Notes: generated from the letters alone by a model not told the origin. Counted from the first letter of the stretch, positions 1-5,385 are shown. The stretch is DNA of 5,385 nt from an uncultured Alphaproteobacteria bacterium (GCA_913060845.1 CAJXVF010000224.1:1-5385), one strand, 5' to 3'. Numbers and translations are program-made.

Positions 1-38
1 GAAGCTTCTTCACTGCATGCGGCTATGAACCGGAATGA
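1..38 (+). CDS. Possible 3' end of a rightward gene (partial, GNAT-like tail?)
   Basis: Reading frame 3 of the first bases gives SFFTACGYEPE followed by TGA at 36-38. An aromatic pair, then CGY and an acidic end, resembles the last strand of many GNAT acetyltransferases (FYxxxGY/FxxxE), so this may be the tail of a second acetyltransferase gene convergent with the one at 94-702. Only 11 residues are visible, and frame 1 is also open to a TAG at 52-54, so both the frame and the family are guesses. The contig begins inside the gene, if there is one. Confidence 0.25.
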   Translation, partial: SFFTACGYEPE

Positions 39-67
39 TCCAAATCCGCTCTAGCCGAACGTTCGCT

Positions 68-103
68 AAAAAACCCGATTTAAAACCACACAGTCAGAAT
101 CGG
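68..103 (-). terminator. Candidate Rho-independent terminator after the GNAT gene
   Basis: On the minus strand CCGATT (103-98) can pair perfectly with AATCGG (80-75), and a G and six T (73-68) follow directly. The GNAT stop codon (96-94) lies inside the 17-nt loop. The six-base stem is short and the loop is long, so this is a weak terminator at best. Its position at the end of the gene run and the T-tract are what support it. The same stem on the plus strand is not followed by T residues, so it would work only leftward. Confidence 0.35.
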
Positions 104-702
104 CCATTATTGATGCCTGCAGCAATTGGCGGCGCATGGCGGCCAGCGGACAAAGGCAGGGTGCCATCCAAGCGCGGATCATCGTCGATTTCAATTATCC
201 GCTTGTATGGTTTGAAGCCGGACTTCACATAGAACGGCACGGCGGATGGATGATCTAAGCTGCACGTGTGCAGCCAGATCCTGTCGACGCCGCTGGTCCA
301 GGCGAGGCGCATGGCCTTCTGCATCAAGAAGCGGGCTGCACCAGTGCCGGTCGCCTCGTCGATCAGGCCAAAGAATGCGATTTCGACAGCGCCAGCGACA
401 CGCCGATCAAGTTCCAACAGGCCGATCTCCTGGCCATCGGCGTCCAAAAGCACGTGAATTTCTGTTGCCGCGAGAGCTGCGACTAACTCTGTTTCAGGCA
501 ACACGAGGCGGCTGAACCAAAGCCATTTGGTACCGATGCGGCGGTAGAGATCGCGATACCAATCAATGTCGGGCGTGGGGCAGGGGGAGAGACGCCACTG
601 GACAGGCTGGGCTGGCACGATGTCTGGTGCCGCGTGCATTTCCAAATACGTGACGACCGCAGCGATCTGGCCGGGCGGCACATCTATGCGCTGGCCTTCC
701 AT
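94..702 (-). CDS. GNAT family N-acetyltransferase
   Basis: This is a complete 202-residue protein of the acetyl-CoA-dependent GNAT superfamily, probably cytoplasmic. Seen in the sequence: an N-terminal segment PPGQIAAVVTYLEM (residues 9-22); WLWFSRL (60-66); strand beta-4 with FFGL (110-113) leading into the acetyl-CoA pyrophosphate loop ATGTGAARFLM (117-127); then RIWLHTCSLDHPSAVPFY (141-158) and SGF (161-163), the usual motif B region; and a tail with DDPRL. These segments recur together in a GNAT subfamily common in Alphaproteobacteria whose substrate I do not know. The position corresponding to the usual Q/R of the QxxGxG/A motif is Glu116, and the loop reads TGTG. The ATG at 702 follows directly after the TAA (705-703) of the upstream ORF, with no spacer and no clear Shine-Dalgarno, which suggests translational coupling. 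It is the last gene of the leftward run. The family call is firm; the substrate is unknown. Confidence 0.9.
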   Translation of the reverse strand: MEGQRIDVPPGQIAAVVTYLEMHAAPDIVPAQPVQWRLSPCPTPDIDWYRDLYRRIGTKWLWFSRLVLPETELVAALAATEIHVLLDADGQEIGLLELDRRVAGAVEIAFFGLIDEATGTGAARFLMQKAMRLAWTSGVDRIWLHTCSLDHPSAVPFYVKSGFKPYKRIIEIDDDPRLDGTLPLSAGRHAPPIAAGINNGRF

Positions 703-1104
703 TTACGCAGCCATTTTCAAGCGGTTGGTCCAGACCAGGACATCGCCGGCGCGCCAGGCGTGGCGGTAGATGAACTCAGGCCGCATGGTCCGGGCGCGAT
801 CGAGCAGGTGCTGATCAATGAAGGCGATTCTTTGCTGCTCGCTCAAGTTCGCAGGTGCTGCAAGCACGCCGCCGAAGGTCTCGTCGCTCAAACTCGCAGT
901 GAAAGCCCTCAGTATTGCAGCGGAATGAGCTTGCCGACGCAAGCAGATCAAGTGGCGATGGCGCAGCGCCCGGGCGAAGCGACGCCGTTCCCGCTCCGGC
1001 ATGGGGCTGGTCAGCGCTGCGTCATAGGCCTCGATGCCAATGACTGCACTGAGCGGCTTGAGAGAAGCGCCTGTCTCCGTGCGGTTTTGGCCATTCCAGA
1101 GCAT
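703..1104 (-). pseudogene. TauD/TfdA-family dioxygenase remnant (N- and C-terminal parts only)
   Basis: The ORF encodes 133 residues from the ATG at 1104, five bases after the RidA stop. Residues about 17-60 read like the start of a TauD/TfdA Fe(II)/2-oxoglutarate dioxygenase: LKPLSAVIGIEA, then PMPERERRRFARALRHRHLICLR. Residues about 107-128 read like a segment near the family's C terminus: RPEFIYRHAWRAGDVLVW plus TNR, normally WDNR. Full-length members are about 270-300 residues. The central double-stranded beta-helix with the HxD metal-binding motif is absent, and the protein ends a few residues after NR, before the distal His and the 2-oxoglutarate-binding Arg. It therefore cannot be an active dioxygenase. 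An internal deletion plus loss of the 3' end is the simplest reading. The frame is intact and its TAA abuts the next ATG, so it may still be translated. An in-frame ATG at 1173 would overlap RidA by 64 nt and add residues unlike the family, so I prefer 1104. Confidence 0.6.
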
Positions 1105-1109
1105 TTGTC

Positions 1110-1565
1110 TCAACCCGCGCCCGTGTCGCCAGCTTCTGGCACATAGGCGATAGCGTCGATTTCCAGGCTGCAATCGAACGGCGTGCCACCCGCCTGCATC
1201 CGCGTTCGTGTCGGCAGGTATTCGGTTCCAGGGAAGTAGCTGCGGTAGACCTTATCAAATGCCGCTTGCTCTTTCTGGTCGCGGAGCCACACCACCACCT
1301 TCAGCATGTGATTGAGGGAGGACCCTGCCTCCTCCAGCAGCCACTTCAGGTGGTTCATGACGATGACGGTCTCATCCTCAATCGATTTGCGGGGATATAC
1401 GGGCAGCGGCGCGCCCTCTTCCCGGGCTTTGCGGAGGCCTTCGCAGAAGTCTTCCTGGAAAGGCGGCAAGCCGGATACATACACCCTGTCGCCCTGCCGG
1501 ATGCAGAGGCTGAACGGTCCGCCGGTTTCAGGCACTTTGGGGCTGCGGATGATTTCTTTTTTCAT
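1110..1565 (-). CDS. RidA/YjgF/YER057c/UK114 family protein
   Basis: This 151-residue cytoplasmic protein belongs to the RidA family of trimeric enamine/imine deaminases and relatives. Seen: GGPFS (15-19), VYVSG (28-32), the helix with NHLKWLLEEAGSSL (71-84), KVVVWLRD (89-96), YFPG (110-113), LPTRT (117-121) and LEIDAIA (134-140). Arg120 matches the substrate-carboxylate-binding Arg105 of E. coli RidA, and Glu135 matches Glu120. Phe18 replaces the usual Tyr17. Compared with E. coli RidA (128 residues) there are about 14 extra residues after VYVSG (roughly 36-58, including EEGAPLPVYPRKS), so it belongs to a longer subgroup and need not deaminate 2-aminoacrylate. The start ATG overlaps the TGA of the enoyl-CoA hydratase gene by four bases (ATGA, 1565-1562), so coupled translation is likely. 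There is no strong Shine-Dalgarno. Arg120 makes a deaminase plausible; the actual substrate is not evident. Confidence 0.88.
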   Translation of the reverse strand: MKKEIIRSPKVPETGGPFSLCIRQGDRVYVSGLPPFQEDFCEGLRKAREEGAPLPVYPRKSIEDETVIVMNHLKWLLEEAGSSLNHMLKVVVWLRDQKEQAAFDKVYRSYFPGTEYLPTRTRMQAGGTPFDCSLEIDAIAYVPEAGDTGAG

Positions 1566-2365
1566 GATGCTGCTGCTTTCTGGCGACGGCGTTCCAGCAA
1601 ATGATCGACGACCGGTTGGATCATCCGGTGTGGCTCATCTGTATCGAAGGCTGCGGCGAGCGCGTCGATGCCTGTGCGGGCGGCGTCAACGGGGCTCATG
1701 GATTCCCAGCTCCGCATCAGCACTTTCTGATTGCGGATGGCGTTCGGGCCAGCCTTCACGATGGGCAGCACAAACCGCTCCACGGCGTCTTCAAGGGCGG
1801 CTTTAGGAGCCAGTGTTTGGACGAAGCCCCAGCGTTCAGCTGTTTCGGCGTCAATGTTCTCGCCGGTGAACATGATTTGTCGCGTCCGGCCCCAGCCGAT
1901 CAAGCTAGGGAACAAGCTCGCTTCAACAACGGAAGGTAAGCCGATGGCGACTTCCGGCATGCCGAACACGGAGACATCGCTGGCGACGCGGAGGTCTGCC
2001 GCTGCTGCTAATTCCATGCCAGCGCCAATGCAGAACCCGTCGACCTTGGCGATCACGGGAACTGGGCATTGGCGAAGCGCATCGCAGCAGCGGTGGACTT
2101 GGGTGAGTAGGGCGCGCGCGGTTGATTTCTTCAGCGCCACAAGCTCGAACACATTGGCGCCGCCCACAAAAGCGCGTCCGCCCGCACCTTCGACGATCAT
2201 GCAGCGGCAATCATCTTCCAGCGATACAGCATCCATCGCATCGACGAACTGCCGCATCATTTCGCTGCTCATGGCGTTCAGTCGCCGAGGATCATTGATG
2301 ATGACCCGCGCGAGCTTGCCGCCTTCAGGGCGGTCGGTCCATTCGGTTTTGATAAGATCAGCCAT
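1562..2365 (-). CDS. Enoyl-CoA hydratase/isomerase family protein (crotonase fold)
   Basis: This 267-residue protein has the usual length for crotonases, which act on acyl-CoA thioesters (hydration, isomerisation, C-C cleavage) in beta-oxidation-like routes. Seen: RLNAMSSEM (28-36), the first oxyanion-hole segment RAFVGGAN (64-71), the second oxyanion-hole segment FCIGAGMELAAAADLRVAS (111-129), FGMPEVAIGLPS (134-145), GRTRQIMFTG, and AERWGFVQ. Both acidic residues of true hydratases appear to be present: Glu118 (in MELA) and Glu138 (in MPEV), 20 residues apart like Glu144/Glu164 of mitochondrial enoyl-CoA hydratase. This favours a genuine hydratase over a family member lacking one Glu. The chosen ATG at 2365 has an upstream AGGA at 5-nt spacing. 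Its 3' end overlaps the RidA gene by 4 nt. With a dehydrogenase just upstream, a hydration-then-oxidation pair is a reasonable inference, though the substrate is unknown. Confidence 0.92.
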   Translation of the reverse strand: MADLIKTEWTDRPEGGKLARVIINDPRRLNAMSSEMMRQFVDAMDAVSLEDDCRCMIVEGAGGRAFVGGANVFELVALKKSTARALLTQVHRCCDALRQCPVPVIAKVDGFCIGAGMELAAAADLRVASDVSVFGMPEVAIGLPSVVEASLFPSLIGWGRTRQIMFTGENIDAETAERWGFVQTLAPKAALEDAVERFVLPIVKAGPNAIRNQKVLMRSWESMSPVDAARTGIDALAAAFDTDEPHRMIQPVVDHLLERRRQKAAAS

Positions 2366-2370
2366 AGGAT

Positions 2371-2375
2371 TCCTG
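2371..2375 (-). promoter_or_regulatory. Ribosome binding site for the enoyl-CoA hydratase gene
   Basis: The minus strand carries CAGGA here, with 5 nt between it and the ATG at 2365. It supports that start, and it lies in the 47-nt gap after the dehydrogenase stop, the longest gap in the run. I see no promoter-like or terminator-like element in the rest of that gap. Confidence 0.6.
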
Positions 2376-2412
2376 TGTGTTCAAGTATTCGGGGTCAGAC
2401 GCGCCGCCGCTA

Positions 2413-3195
2413 TCAAAACAGTGAATAGGCGCCGTCGATGACGAAGGTGTCGCCGGAGTGGTAGCGGCTGGCGTCGCTGACGAGGTAGACAGCGATGCCG
2501 CCGAAATCTTCTTTTTCACCCCAGCGCCCGGCAGGCACGCGTGGCAGCACTGCGTCCTGGAAGCGGTCCCAGCTCAGGGTGTTGTGGGTCATTGGGGATT
2601 CGATCCAGCCCGGCAGAATGGCGTTGGAGCGGAGGCCCTGCTTGCCATATTCAACGGCCAGCGCGCGGGACATGGCGATCACCGCGCCTTTAGTGGCACC
2701 ATAATGCTCGCCGCGCGCTTGGCCCATAATGGCCGCAAGCGATGAGGTGACGGCCAGGGATCCGCCGTGGCCGCGCTCGACCATGTGCTTGGCCGCAGCC
2801 CGTAGCGTGAAGAATACGCCGTCCAGGTTCACATCCAGCACTCGGCGCCATTCTTCGGTGGACATGCCAGCGAAGCCATCTTTGGTGGCGCGGCGGTTGG
2901 AGGAGACACCGGCATTGGCAAAGCAAGCGTCCACATGGCCAAGAAAATCTACTGTTTCAGCAAACTTCTCCGCCGTTTCAGCTTCATCGGCCACATTGCA
3001 GAGGATAGCTTTGGCTGTTCCGCCCTTGGACAGTAGGATTTCTTCAGCAGCCGCGTTCTTGTCTGGGTTCGTGCCCCAGATGACGACGCTGGCGCCGGCT
3101 TCCGCACAGGCTTCCGCCATGCCGAGGCCGATGCCGCTATTGCCGCCTGTGATCAGGACGGCTTTTTCAGATAGATCGAAAGGCGCGTAAGGCAT
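2413..3195 (-). CDS. SDR family NAD(P)-dependent oxidoreductase
   Basis: This 260-residue classical short-chain dehydrogenase/reductase (cytoplasmic, usually a tetramer) interconverts an alcohol and a ketone with NAD(P). Seen from the ATG at 3195: the nucleotide-binding TGGNSGIG (16-23), CNVAD (66-70), FANAG (92-96), the active-site Asn123 in VNLDG, VTSS with catalytic Ser152, YGATK with Tyr165 and Lys169, and a C-terminal SGDTFVIDGA typical of FabG-like members. The residues after strand beta-2 (VVIWGTNPDK) include no acidic residue at the site that normally selects NAD, so cofactor preference is open. The start at 3195 is chosen because AAGGA lies 6 nt upstream and the protein then begins 15 residues before TGG, as is normal. 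An upstream in-frame ATG at 3258 would overlap the amidase by 53 nt and add 21 unrelated residues. The gene starts 10 nt after the amidase stop. It may oxidise the hydroxyacyl product of the neighbouring hydratase (inference). Confidence 0.93.
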   Translation of the reverse strand: MPYAPFDLSEKAVLITGGNSGIGLGMAEACAEAGASVVIWGTNPDKNAAAEEILLSKGGTAKAILCNVADEAETAEKFAETVDFLGHVDACFANAGVSSNRRATKDGFAGMSTEEWRRVLDVNLDGVFFTLRAAAKHMVERGHGGSLAVTSSLAAIMGQARGEHYGATKGAVIAMSRALAVEYGKQGLRSNAILPGWIESPMTHNTLSWDRFQDAVLPRVPAGRWGEKEDFGGIAVYLVSDASRYHSGDTFVIDGAYSLF

Positions 3196-3201
3196 TGTTG
3201 G

Positions 3202-3206
3202 TCCTT
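3202..3206 (-). promoter_or_regulatory. Ribosome binding site that fixes the SDR start
   Basis: AAGGA on the minus strand sits 6 nt before the ATG at 3195 and touches the amidase stop codon (3208-3206). It is the best Shine-Dalgarno sequence in the window. It supports 3195 as the start rather than the in-frame ATG at 3258. Confidence 0.7.
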
Positions 3207-4609
3207 CAAGCAGTTTTTGGCGGTTTGCCAAGGCGGTCATAGGGGCGACCAAGCACACGCTCGACAGCGAGCAGCAGGCCCATGGCGTAAATGTCGGACC
3301 CAGCGCAGGTCATGAGTTGCAGGCCAGCAGGCATGCCAACTTCATCCATACCGGCTGGTATGGTGAAGCCCGCAAGCTTTAAGAAGTTGCCGTGCATGGT
3401 GTTGCGAAGCGCCAGCATGTTCCGGTTTACATACCGGTCACCATCGGCAACTTCCTGGATTGTCGGCGGGGAGACAGGCACGGTCGGACCGGCCAATGCG
3501 TCAATGCCGAGCTCATTCATCCGCCGGGTGGCGCCTGCCTGCATTTTGGCAAGCGCGCTCATGCGGCGGAGGTATTCACCAGCCGTCGCTTGCTCAATTG
3601 CAGCGAAGCGGGCTTTCACATTGGGGTCCAGCTTATCGCGCCATTCGGGCAGGTCATTGTTAATGGAGGCAGCGAACTCAATTCCCGCAACGCCGCCGAC
3701 TTTAAACAGCGCCTCTGCATCATCGAATTCGGGCAGTGTCACGTCTTTCAGGATTGCACCTGCAGCTTCTAGTTCTTTGAGCGCGCGCTCTATGACGTCG
3801 CCAATACCGGCTTCTACGCCGTCGAAGGCCTGACGGGCGACGCCAAGCCTCAAACCGTCAACGCGGCCTGGCCAGGCGCGGCGGACGAATTCTGGGTCTC
3901 TAGCACCAGTGCCATCCACGGCCATGAATGCTTCCGCAATCGCCTCAGCATTCAGGGCGAGGAATCCTGCTGTGTCCAGGCTTGGTGATAGCGGCACGAT
4001 CCCGTCAATGGACCAGCGGCCATGGGTGGTTTTAAGGCCGATAGCGCCGGTGAAGCTAGCGGGAACGCGCACACTGCCTGCCGTATCGGTCCCAAGCGCT
4101 AAGGCAGCTGTTCCAGTCCAAAGGCTGACGCCAGCACCAGAGGAAGATCCGCCGGAGACGCGGTCTGCGTCTGTGCTCCACGGATTGATCGGGCTCGGCC
4201 AATGCGGATTGGTGCCGATACCACCAAATGCGAATTCAACGGTGTGGGTCTTGCCGGTAATGACCGCGCCGCGCCCGCGCAGGTTCTGCACGACGGGGCC
4301 TTCATCTGGGAAATGGCCGTCGAGCGCCATGGATGTCCCGGCGAAGGTGTCGTAGCCATCCACCACGTAGAGGTCTTTGGCGGAAACGGGCAGGCCACAT
4401 AATGCGGGGGCGGAAGGGTAGGCTTTGCGTCGGGCATCCGCAGCATCTGCTTCAGCTAACACTTTTGCGGGGTCTATCCGCCGGTATGCATTGAGTTCTG
4501 CATTGGCTTCCGCCGCCGCCATCACCTGTTCTGCCAGCTGGCGCGCACCACCCGGTTGCCGCAATGTGGCCATCAAGTCGGCCCAAGTGGATGCATAAAT
4601 TGGCGTCAT
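3206..4609 (-). CDS. Amidase (amidase signature family)
   Basis: This 467-residue protein is of the amidase signature family, which hydrolyses C-N bonds of amides with a Ser-cisSer-Lys triad. Seen: GLPVSAKDLY with Lys78; GPVV and GRGAVITGKTHTVEFAFGG (112-130); the Gly/Ser-rich VSGGSSSGAG with cis-Ser155; GTDTAGSVRVPAS with nucleophile Ser179; LAGPTVPVSPP; and a C-terminal IPAGMDEVGMPAGLQLM. Spacings between Lys78, Ser155 and Ser179 (77 and 24) fit the family. Length and motifs are complete, so it should be active. GatA, the tRNA-dependent amidotransferase subunit, shares this fold, but no gatB or gatC is adjacent, which favours a free-standing amidase. There is no signal peptide, so it is cytoplasmic. 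The ATG at 4609 is the first in frame after a TAA at 4624-4622, yet no clear Shine-Dalgarno precedes it. It is the first gene of the leftward run and probably supplies the first step, amide hydrolysis; the substrate is unknown. Confidence 0.93.
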   Translation of the reverse strand: MTPIYASTWADLMATLRQPGGARQLAEQVMAAAEANAELNAYRRIDPAKVLAEADAADARRKAYPSAPALCGLPVSAKDLYVVDGYDTFAGTSMALDGHFPDEGPVVQNLRGRGAVITGKTHTVEFAFGGIGTNPHWPSPINPWSTDADRVSGGSSSGAGVSLWTGTAALALGTDTAGSVRVPASFTGAIGLKTTHGRWSIDGIVPLSPSLDTAGFLALNAEAIAEAFMAVDGTGARDPEFVRRAWPGRVDGLRLGVARQAFDGVEAGIGDVIERALKELEAAGAILKDVTLPEFDDAEALFKVGGVAGIEFAASINNDLPEWRDKLDPNVKARFAAIEQATAGEYLRRMSALAKMQAGATRRMNELGIDALAGPTVPVSPPTIQEVADGDRYVNRNMLALRNTMHGNFLKLAGFTIPAGMDEVGMPAGLQLMTCAGSDIYAMGLLLAVERVLGRPYDRLGKPPKTA

Positions 4610-4759
4610 GGCAGCATACCGTTAATCATTTGTTCACTAGCTAGCATAACCGCGAGACGCCGCGAAGCGAAAGGGGCTTAACCGCAAATGGGAACCCTGT
4701 TCATTCGATTGGCGTAGTCATATGTATAAGCATCAAAGATATGGAGCGATTCCGCCACC
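4610..4759. promoter_or_regulatory. Divergent intergenic region with presumed promoters for both flanking genes
   Basis: These 150 bases separate the leftward amidase operon from the rightward DUF502 gene, so both promoters should lie here. Rightward, TATAAG at 4725-4730 could be a -10 element about 30 bases before the ATG at 4760, but no good -35 lies at the right distance. Leftward, TATGCT on the minus strand (4648-4643) is a possible -10, again without a convincing -35. TTAA-N7-TTCA at 4622-4636 is one mismatch from the alphaproteobacterial CtrA consensus TTAA-N7-TTAA. The hexamer CCGCGA occurs at 4650-4655 and 4660-4665, one helical turn apart. None of these elements is strong on its own. 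Confidence 0.4.
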
Positions 4760-5337
4760 ATGGCGCAGCCTGAAGACGAGCAGACCGGGAAGCCTAAGTC
4801 CGCAAAGCCAAAGTCACGGGGCTTGAGCAGACGGCTGATGATTTGGCGGGCGCTGTTTAATGCGCGAATGCGGAATTATCTGCTGACCGGCATTCTGGTG
4901 ACAGCGCCGATCACCATAACCGTATGGCTATCCTGGCAAATTCTGCAGTTCTTTGATCGGACTGTGCGTCGGATGATGCCGCCGGACTTGTATCCGGATA
5001 TCTCAATACCAGGGCTCGGCTTGCTGGTCGTGTTCCTAGGACTGATCCTGGTGGGCGCGTTGACGGCTGGGCTGGTTGGTCGATTCTTTGTGCGCACCAG
5101 TGAGCGCATTCTGAACAATATGCCGATTGTCCGCAGCGTTTACAGCGCTATCAAGCAGATCCTTGAAACGGTATTGCAGAATAAGGCGACGGCGTTTCGT
5201 CAGGTTGTGTTGATTGAGTATCCACGCCCGGGAATTTGGGCGCTTGGGTTCGTCAGCGGGCCAACCAAGGGCGAAGTGCGCCGTAGGTTGGACCGCGAAC
5301 TCGTCAATGTGTTCTTGCCGACAACGCCGAACCCAAC
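4760..5337 (+). CDS. DUF502 family membrane protein (3' partial)
   Basis: This is a DUF502 (PF04367) integral inner-membrane protein, with 192 complete codons visible. Seen: a basic, Lys/Pro-rich N-terminal tail (1-38); a first membrane segment at about 40-62 (YLLTGILVTAPITITVWL); a periplasmic-size loop with PPDLYPD; a second membrane segment at about 86-107 (GLLVVFLGLILVGALTAGLV); then the conserved soluble part with IPIV/MPIVRSVYSAIKQ-like, FRQVVLIEYPRPGIWALGF and FLPTTPNP segments. The family's molecular role is not established. The gene is cut: about 30 residues typical of the C terminus are missing because the frame runs into adapter at 5338, and the 15 codons after that point are artefact. 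The start is fixed by an in-frame TAA at 4727-4729, with no other ATG between. The nearest purine stretch, GGAG (4743-4746), is 13 nt upstream, too far for a normal ribosome binding site. It is divergent from the amidase operon and probably unrelated to it in function. Confidence 0.88.
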
Positions 5338-5385
5338 CTGTCTCTTATACACATCTCCGAGCCCACGAGACCTCTCTACATCTCG
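5338..5385 (+). other. Illumina Nextera adapter read-through (artefact, not genomic)
   Basis: The Tn5 mosaic end CTGTCTCTTATACACATCT occupies 5338-5356. It is followed by the Nextera read-2 adapter part CCGAGCCCACGAGAC (5357-5371), the eight-base i7 index CTCTCTAC (5372-5379, which matches Nextera index N707), and ATCTCG (5380-5385), the start of the P7 segment. All parts are in exact order with no mismatch. This is library sequence left untrimmed at the contig end. The first C (5338) could equally be genomic. Confidence 0.98.

Larger units (their letters stand above)
94..4609 (-). other. Predicted six-gene operon
   Basis: Six ORFs run leftward with junctions of 10 nt (amidase-SDR), 47 nt (SDR-hydratase), a 4-nt ATGA overlap (hydratase-RidA), 5 nt (RidA-dioxygenase remnant) and 0 nt (remnant-GNAT). 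No gap is long enough for an obvious internal promoter except perhaps the 47-nt one, where only a ribosome binding site is seen. A single transcript starting in 4610-4759 is therefore likely. The enzyme set suggests catabolism of an amide or nitrogen-containing acyl compound; this is inference from families only. Confidence 0.65.

Noticed and set aside
52..68. Palindrome around CGAACGTTCG followed by an A-tract
   Set aside because: The pairing leaves almost no loop, and the following run on the plus strand is A, not T, so it is not a terminator. A restriction-like palindrome of this size is expected by chance.
634..1146. Plus-strand ORF of 170 codons opposite the dioxygenase remnant
   Set aside because: The translated product resembles no family I know, while the minus strand shows clear TauD-like segments in register.
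1731..2441. Long plus-strand ORF (236 codons) opposite the enoyl-CoA hydratase gene
   Set aside because: It lies antisense to a gene with complete family motifs, has low-complexity Ser/Arg/Ala composition and no recognisable domain. It is an open antisense frame caused by GC-rich codon use.
3196..3258. Longer SDR protein starting at the ATG at 3258
   Set aside because: It would overlap the amidase by 53 nt and add 21 residues not seen in the family. The ATG at 3195 has a good ribosome binding site.
3291..4355. Plus-strand ORFs opposite the amidase gene (for example 3291-3833 and 3909-4355)
   Set aside because: Same antisense pattern, no domains, and the minus strand encodes a complete amidase with its catalytic triad.
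4754..4763. GCCACCATGG at the DUF502 start, identical to the eukaryotic Kozak consensus
   Set aside because: The gene is a bacterial DUF502 protein in bacterial context, and no vector or eukaryotic sequence surrounds it, so the match is coincidence.
5338..5356. Tn5/IS50-type mosaic end, which could suggest a transposon insertion in the DUF502 gene
   Set aside because: It is followed exactly by Nextera adapter, index and P7 bases and not by transposon sequence, so it is a library artefact.

Overview
This window is a stretch of bacterial chromosome, most likely from an alphaproteobacterium. The coding regions are moderately GC-rich. The partial DUF502 membrane protein and the particular GNAT acetyltransferase subfamily (a WLWFSRL-type core and an HTCSLDHP segment) are both common in that class. 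The family or genus cannot be fixed from this sequence. The last 48 bases (5338-5385) are not biological: they are an Illumina Nextera read-through adapter with an i7 index, so the real sequence stops at about 5337.

Layout. Positions 1-38 may hold the last codons of a rightward gene. From 4609 down to 94 six genes lie head-to-tail on the minus strand. In transcription order they are: an amidase-signature amidase (4609-3206); a classical short-chain dehydrogenase (3195-2413); an enoyl-CoA hydratase/isomerase (2365-1562); a RidA/YjgF-family protein (1565-1110); a short ORF made only of the N- and C-terminal parts of a TauD/TfdA-type dioxygenase (1104-703); and a GNAT acetyltransferase (702-94). 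Junctions are 10 nt, 47 nt, a 4-nt overlap, 5 nt and 0 nt, so a single operon is likely. A weak stem followed by six T lies just after the last stop. A divergent intergenic region (4610-4759) separates the operon from a rightward DUF502 membrane protein gene, which is cut off by the end of the contig and the adapter.

How the genes may work together (inference). The amidase could release a carboxylate and ammonia or an amine. The hydratase and dehydrogenase could carry out a beta-oxidation-like hydration and oxidation. RidA could clear a reactive enamine/imine intermediate. That describes a small catabolic module for a nitrogen-containing acid or amide, but the substrate cannot be read from the sequence. 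The dioxygenase-like ORF lacks the metal-binding core and is probably a decayed remnant that has kept its place and coupling in the operon. I see no mobile element, CRISPR array, tRNA or rRNA.
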